34,753 nucleotides of DNA, taken from the NCBI GenBank assembly GCA_027030065.1, contig JALVFK010000099.1:1-34753 (forward strand), given 5' to 3'. The position numbers were made by a program, and so were the translations under genes. The DNA comes from Desulfurococcales archaeon. Its GTDB lineage: Archaea; Thermoproteota; Thermoprotei_A; Sulfolobales; WANQ01. The notes under the pieces were generated by a model. It was not told the origin of the DNA. It ran no database searches and saw only the letters and a program-made list of their open reading frames with translations. Positions 30,846 to 34,753 of the stretch are shown here, in pieces. How positions within the stretch are numbered: the stretch's first letter is position 1; each line of letters opens with the position of its first letter.

Positions 30846-32225
30846 ATGCAGGATGTTTTCAACAAGCTAATGGATTATGCTAGATCTCTAGGAGTAGACT
30901 TTGCTGATGCACGTATGGAGAGAGTCGAGAAAACTCTCATATCAATACAGGATGGAGTATTAAAGGAGTTGAAAGCAGGAATAGAGGAGGGCGTAGCTAT
31001 AAGAGTACTATATAGAGGAGCATGGGGTTTTGCATCATCGTCGGAAATAAGTTTTGAATCACTAAAAAAGGCGTTAGATACCGCTTATGCAGCAGCCCGC
31101 ATGTTATCATATCATGTGAAGAAGCCAGCCAGGATAGTAGAACTACCCTCAAAAACTGATATTGTGAGGGCTGTATTGAAGAGAGATCCTAGAGATGTGC
31201 CAGTAGACGTGAAGATAAAAGACTACTTGGAATATGAGAAAATGCTTAGAGGAAAAGAGTATGTTAAGTCAACAACTGTCTACTATGCAGATATAGTGGG
31301 TATAACATTCTATGCGAGTACCGAAGACAGATACATTGAGCAAGAGAAAATTATTACATGGATGTATACGTGGTTAACCGGGAGAATAAACGATATCGTT
31401 GCCTCAGTAAGAGATGAGCGAGGAGCAATAGACGGTTACACAATATGGGATAAATGGGATAAAAACGAGATAGCGAGAAAAGTCATAGATAGACTAGAAA
31501 AACAATTAAAGGCTAAGACACCTAAAGGCGGAGTTTACCCAGCAGTACTAGCTCCGGAAATAGTGGGAGTATTTGTCCATGAAGCCTTCGGTCACTTAGC
31601 TGAAGCAGACCTAACAACTAGTGGAAGCGCTATAAGTGATAAACTAGGAAAAGAAATAGCAAGTCCCCTAGTAAATATCGTGGACGATCCAACCCTACCA
31701 GGAGGATTTGGTACATTCAAATACGATGACGAGGGTGTTGAAACAAGGAAAGCAGTACTAATAGAGAAAGGCGTTGTAAAGGAACTAATGGTAGACCGCC
31801 AGTACTCTGCTCTACTAGGCATAAAACCTACTGGTAACGCGAGAGCAGAATCCTTCAAGGTACCACCATTGATTCGTATGAGAAACACTGTAATGCTTCC
31901 AGGAGATTATAATAAAGAAGAATTATTCGAAGACATAGACTATGGCTACTACCTAGTAAGCTTTAGAGGAGGCCAGGCAAACCTAGATGGAACATTCCAA
32001 GTAGGAGTACAAGAAGCCTACGAAATAGTTAATGGAGAAATAGGAGAACCAGTAAGAAACATGAGCATTAGCGGAAACACATTAGACACGCTCAAAGAAG
32101 TTGATGCAGTAGCAAAAGACTTCGAACTAGAACTAGGAAGATGTGGTAAGGGGCAACTAGCCTATGTATCTGATGGCGGACCACATATACGTGTAAGAAA
32201 AATAGTTATAGGAGGTGCAAGGTAA
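30846..32225 (+). CDS. tldD: TldD metalloprotease
   Basis: A 459-residue protein of the TldD/PmbA family. TldD is the catalytic half of a TldD-TldE heterodimer that cleaves unfolded peptides or modified peptides; the HEAFGH motif (about H245, E246, H250) binds the metal. Other conserved parts are YSALLGIKPTGNARAES, FRGGQANLDGTFQVGVQEAY and the terminal GRCGKGQLAYVSDGGPHIRV with the late Cys. The frame opens at GTG 30819, but a CATATAT box at 30804-30810 and GGTG at 30835-30838 favour ATG 30846. tldE follows with a one-base overlap and a strong GGAGGTG site. Confidence 0.93.
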   Translation: MQDVFNKLMDYARSLGVDFADARMERVEKTLISIQDGVLKELKAGIEEGVAIRVLYRGAWGFASSSEISFESLKKALDTAYAAARMLSYHVKKPARIVELPSKTDIVRAVLKRDPRDVPVDVKIKDYLEYEKMLRGKEYVKSTTVYYADIVGITFYASTEDRYIEQEKIITWMYTWLTGRINDIVASVRDERGAIDGYTIWDKWDKNEIARKVIDRLEKQLKAKTPKGGVYPAVLAPEIVGVFVHEAFGHLAEADLTTSGSAISDKLGKEIASPLVNIVDDPTLPGGFGTFKYDDEGVETRKAVLIEKGVVKELMVDRQYSALLGIKPTGNARAESFKVPPLIRMRNTVMLPGDYNKEELFEDIDYGYYLVSFRGGQANLDGTFQVGVQEAYEIVNGEIGEPVRNMSISGNTLDTLKEVDAVAKDFELELGRCGKGQLAYVSDGGPHIRVRKIVIGGAR

Positions 32226-33574
32226 TGTCAGCTTCAATTATAGAGATAGCTTCAATAACAGTAAAACACGCTCTAAGCCGAGGGGCAGACGAAGCAGAAG
32301 TATTTATTATAAAATCTAAGAACAATAGCGTAGAACTCGAAAACAATACCATAAAACTTGCTCACACTACTGAAGATCGAGGCCTAGGTGTAAGAGTACT
32401 TGTAGGCAAGAAAATAGGTTTCTCATACACGAATAAGCTCGATAAGGAGAGCATTGAGAAAACCGTTGAAAAAGCACTAAGTATCGCTAGATCAGGTAGA
32501 GAAGACCCGTACATGCAGGGCCTACCAGTACCCGCTGAAAAATACCCTAGAGTTGAGGGAACCTACAGTATAGAAATAGCTAATACAAGCCTAGACCATC
32601 TAGTAGAGAAAGCGAGTAGAATGCTCAACATAATAACACATGATAAGAGAATAGTAGTGGTATGGGGCTCCATAACAACATCTTCATGGAACATAGCAAT
32701 AGTTAATAGTAATGGAGTCTACCAACAAGACTTTGGCACAATAGCCTTTATAGGAGCAGAAGTTGTCGCTCGAGAAAATGGTGATGTAACACCAGGTATA
32801 AGTGAATGGGACATATCGCGCACCTCTTTCCCATCAATAGAAAAATTAGCGTTAAGACTCAAAGAGAAGGCTATAAGCAATTTAAAGCCGGTAAAAATAG
32901 ATGGAGGCTCACTACCAGTAATATTAACGGAATATGCTGTAAACTCCCTCTTCGCTTACACCTTCATAGAAGCAATAAAAGGCGATAATGTGGTTAGGGG
33001 AAGAAGCCCCTACAAAGATAAAGTAAACACTAAGGTAGCATCAGAGAGGATAACAATAATAGATGACGGTCTACTCAAAAACGGATTAAATACAAGCATA
33101 TTTGATGGGGAAGGAATTCCAAGAAGAAAAACCGTAATAATAGAACGAGGAGTCTTAAAGAACTTCATCTACGACCACTACTGGGGACTAAGAGCAGGAA
33201 AAGAGAGTACGGGTAATGCCAGTAGAAGCGACTATGCATCAATGCCCAGAGTAGCGCCTTCAAACCTAGTCATAGCTCCAGGAACCTACAACAAAAACGA
33301 GCTTCTAAAGGAAACAGGTAAGGGATTACTAGTAGACGGATTCCAAGGAGCGCATAGCAGCAACCCTGAAACCGGAGAATTCAGTGTAGTAGCTACACCA
33401 GCATGGTATATAGAAAACGGTGAACTAAAAGCAGTAAGAGGGGTAATGATAGCTGGCAACCTATACAAGCTACTAGAAAAAGTTGACGCTCTAACAAAAA
33501 CAAGCCGTCAAGTAGGAACAATAAAATCTCCCTGGATAAGATTCCCTAATGTTAGAGTAATAGTAAAGAAATAA
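32225..33574 (+). CDS. tldE: TldE/PmbA family protein (TldD partner)
   Basis: A 449-residue paralogue of TldD that lacks the HExxxH site: at that place it has EYAVNSLFAYTFIEAIKGDN. It forms the non-catalytic half of the TldD/TldE protease and closes the active site. Family blocks are SRGADEAEVFIIKSKNNSVE, ENNTIKLAHTTEDRGLGVRV, GLLKNGLNTSIFDGEGIPRR, RAGKESTGNASRSDYASMPR and GTYNKNELLKETGKGLLVDG. The ATG (32225) overlaps the last base of the tldD stop; GGAGGTG at 32212-32218 is the ribosome site. A transcription unit of two genes. Confidence 0.93.
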   Translation: MSASIIEIASITVKHALSRGADEAEVFIIKSKNNSVELENNTIKLAHTTEDRGLGVRVLVGKKIGFSYTNKLDKESIEKTVEKALSIARSGREDPYMQGLPVPAEKYPRVEGTYSIEIANTSLDHLVEKASRMLNIITHDKRIVVVWGSITTSSWNIAIVNSNGVYQQDFGTIAFIGAEVVARENGDVTPGISEWDISRTSFPSIEKLALRLKEKAISNLKPVKIDGGSLPVILTEYAVNSLFAYTFIEAIKGDNVVRGRSPYKDKVNTKVASERITIIDDGLLKNGLNTSIFDGEGIPRRKTVIIERGVLKNFIYDHYWGLRAGKESTGNASRSDYASMPRVAPSNLVIAPGTYNKNELLKETGKGLLVDGFQGAHSSNPETGEFSVVATPAWYIENGELKAVRGVMIAGNLYKLLEKVDALTKTSRQVGTIKSPWIRFPNVRVIVKK

Positions 33575-33713
33575 AGAGTAGTAGTCTCCTAATGCTCTTT
33601 TATCATATTATATTTTTACAGGAATCATAGGTTACAACTTATAGGATTTTTAATGGTAACGATAAAGTATTTCTAGCTAGTCTTACAGTAATTATCTATT
33701 AGGTGCATAGACT

Positions 33714-34367
33714 ATGGTAAAAATCACGTGGCATGGTCATGCTTGTTTTCAGATAACAACTGCTGACAATAAGATAATAGTAATAGATCCACATGATGGC
33801 TATAGTATAGGTCTCAAACCACCTAGAGTTAAAGGCGATATAATACTAGTAACACATGACCACTTCGACCATAATGCAGTAGAGGTTGTTAGAAAACCTG
33901 AAAGCATAATATTAAAGGAACATGTTGGAGAGAAGAAAATAAATGGTATCGAAGTTAGAGGCGTAAGAGTATATCATGATAAATCTAGGGGTAGGCTTCG
34001 AGGAGAAATAACAGCCTATAGAATAGTTGTTGATAATATATCAATAGTCCACTTAGGCGACCTAGGACACGTTCTTGAAGAAGACCAGGCTTCAATGCTT
34101 AAACCAGTAGATGTATTACTAGTACCCGTGGGTGGAACCTACACTATAGAGCCTCATGAAGCCGTAGAAGTAATTAAGCAACTAGAACCAAAAATAGCCG
34201 TACCAATGCACTACTGGGTTCCTGGCATAACATTACCGTTAAAGACTATTGAAGACTTTCTCAGCTATGTGAAATATAGGGTTGAACGCTTAGACGATAA
34301 CACGTTCGAAGTATCGCGAGAAACTCTACCAGATAAAACAATAATAAAGGTTTTAAAATACAAGTAA
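33714..34367 (+). CDS. Metallo-beta-lactamase-fold hydrolase (UPF0173-like)
   Basis: A 217-residue metal-dependent hydrolase. The fold marks are ITWHGHACFQI, IDPHDG, the zinc-binding VTHDHFDHN (HxHxDH, about 48-54), then VYHDKSRG, VHLGDLGHVL (bridging Asp) and VPMHYWVPG (last His). This matches the UPF0173/YtkL group of small MBL-fold enzymes, whose substrates are mostly unknown. ATG 33714; a TTTTTAATGG box at 33648-33657 may be the promoter. Cytoplasmic. Independent of the TldDE pair (139-base gap). Confidence 0.9.
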   Translation: MVKITWHGHACFQITTADNKIIVIDPHDGYSIGLKPPRVKGDIILVTHDHFDHNAVEVVRKPESIILKEHVGEKKINGIEVRGVRVYHDKSRGRLRGEITAYRIVVDNISIVHLGDLGHVLEEDQASMLKPVDVLLVPVGGTYTIEPHEAVEVIKQLEPKIAVPMHYWVPGITLPLKTIEDFLSYVKYRVERLDDNTFEVSRETLPDKTIIKVLKYK

Positions 34368-34390
34368 TTTTTAAAACAAAACAATCATAT

Positions 34391-34564
34391 CTAATAAATC
34401 CTTATTCTATACGTCCGCGCAACCATAGGTTCTTCGTTAGATAATAGCATTTCAAGAGCTCTACGTATTATCTCACTGCGGCTCCTACCAGTTCTTCTAG
34501 CGTATCTGTCAAGCTTTTCTAGTATTGATTCATCTAGTTTGAATGTAACTACTCTCATAGCCAT
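34391..34564 (-). CDS. Ribbon-helix-helix (CopG-type) regulator, 57 residues
   Basis: The minus strand encodes [20 protein letters not shown], then [20 protein letters not shown] and [26 protein letters not shown] is the DNA-contacting ribbon, [12 protein letters not shown] the first helix and [13 protein letters not shown] the second: the complete ribbon-helix-helix signature, with the short C-terminal tail. The protein binds operators as dimers. ATG 34562-34564; GAGG upstream on its strand. Divergent from the gene that begins at 34727, with TACAAGAG-type palindromes between, so it probably controls itself and the neighbour. Confidence 0.85.
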   Translation of the reverse strand: MAMRVVTFKLDESILEKLDRYARRTGRSRSEIIRRALEMLLSNEEPMVARTYRIRIY

Positions 34565-34640
34565 GGTAATACAGCCTCGTATTATTCCTAGGAAATACTC
34601 TATACACTGCGCATACTTATAGGGCGCACCAGAGATGTAC

Positions 34641-34713
34641 TACAAGAGACTTCTTGTAAAACTCCTCTTGTAAGCCGCGTGTTTAAATACTAGTACTACA
34701 AGAGAAGTACTAG
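34641..34713. promoter_or_regulatory. Operator cluster (TACAAGAG repeats and dyads)
   Basis: Three copies of the same word are visible: TACAAGA-GACT-TCTTGTA forms a dyad (34641-34658), CTCTTGTA at 34665-34672, and TACAAGAG at 34697-34704 lying in the centre of a larger dyad, CTAGTACT (34690-34697) with AGTACTAG (34706-34713). The last dyad begins right after the TATA box and covers the expected transcription start. The layout fits cooperative binding of a ribbon-helix-helix dimer. Confidence 0.6.
34682..34689 (+). promoter_or_regulatory. TATA box (TTTAAATA) of the rightmost gene
   Basis: TTTAAATA lies 38 bases before the TTG start at 34727, giving a transcription start near 34710-34715 and a short leader with GGAGA (34716-34720) as ribosome site. 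It adjoins the operator dyad. Confidence 0.6.
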
Positions 34714-34726
34714 AAGGAGAGTACAC

Positions 34727-34753
34727 TTGCCGACAATACATTTATCCGTACCG
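34727..34753 (+). CDS. Start of a protein, partial (MPTIHLSVP...)
   Basis: Only nine codons are in the window: TTG then PTIHLSVP. GGAGA six bases upstream and a TATA box at 34682 support a real start. The N-terminus 'MPT.HLS.P' is like short crenarchaeal proteins with a ribbon-helix-helix-like beginning, but nine residues do not allow a family call. Confidence 0.5.

Noticed and set aside
1-34753. CRISPR arrays, insertion sequences, rRNA genes, replication origin
   Set aside because: No regularly spaced repeats, transposase, terminal inverted repeats, rRNA segments or ORB-like clusters were seen by reading.

Overview
The window looks like the chromosome of an AT-rich hyperthermophilic crenarchaeon, most likely from the Desulfurococcales (Staphylothermus or a close relative; this placement is inference). 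Supporting signs are an ESCRT-III/CdvB protein, archaeal NMD3, an Lhr helicase, an aKMT4-like lysine methyltransferase, a crenarchaeal SpeD-family decarboxylase, DUF2192, TTG and GTG starts, TTTAWA-type promoters, GGTG or GGAGG ribosome sites, candidate C/D box sRNAs and an initiator tRNA carrying a non-canonical intron. No insertion sequence, CRISPR array or rRNA gene was seen.

Left end (1-4550), accessory in character: a truncated membrane-anchored protein, a frameshifted gene remnant, a CPBP intramembrane protease, a membrane protein/winged-helix regulator pair, and two long gaps. A decayed fragment of tRNA-Arg lies at 3598-3632 and the intact tRNA-Arg(CCG) at 4550-4624. Between them is a vapBC-type toxin-antitoxin module whose toxin reading frame is broken. 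This layout suggests an old, eroded insertion at the tRNA.

Central part (4634-20960), mostly housekeeping: argS next to its own tRNA-Arg, a CBS protein with a 47-residue membrane peptide, glyoxylate reductase, a secreted protein, DUF2283, a SpeD-family decarboxylase, NMD3, an M28/PA peptidase, a DUF1152 + aKMT operon, an aminotransferase, a protein with a very basic tail, a CdvB paralogue and a zinc-knuckle protein.

Right part (20990-34753): a second secreted protein paralogous to the first, a PycB/OadA-type carboxyltransferase, an M42 aminopeptidase, initiator tRNA-Met interrupted in the T-loop, DUF2192, an HTH-CBS regulator whose N-terminus has no standard start codon, an Lhr helicase, the TldD/TldE pair, a metallo-beta-lactamase-fold hydrolase, and a divergent ribbon-helix-helix regulator with a cluster of TACAAGAG sites.

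Four intergenic stretches look like C/D box guide RNAs. The one at 27543-27596 has guides that match two neighbouring segments of archaeal 16S rRNA (the 885/912 switch region), as recalled from the conserved sequence. The most notable items are this sRNA, the T-loop intron with its flanking leader/trailer helix, the tRNA-Arg remnant bracketing a broken toxin, the non-canonical start of the HTH-CBS gene, and the two paralogous exported proteins of unknown fold.
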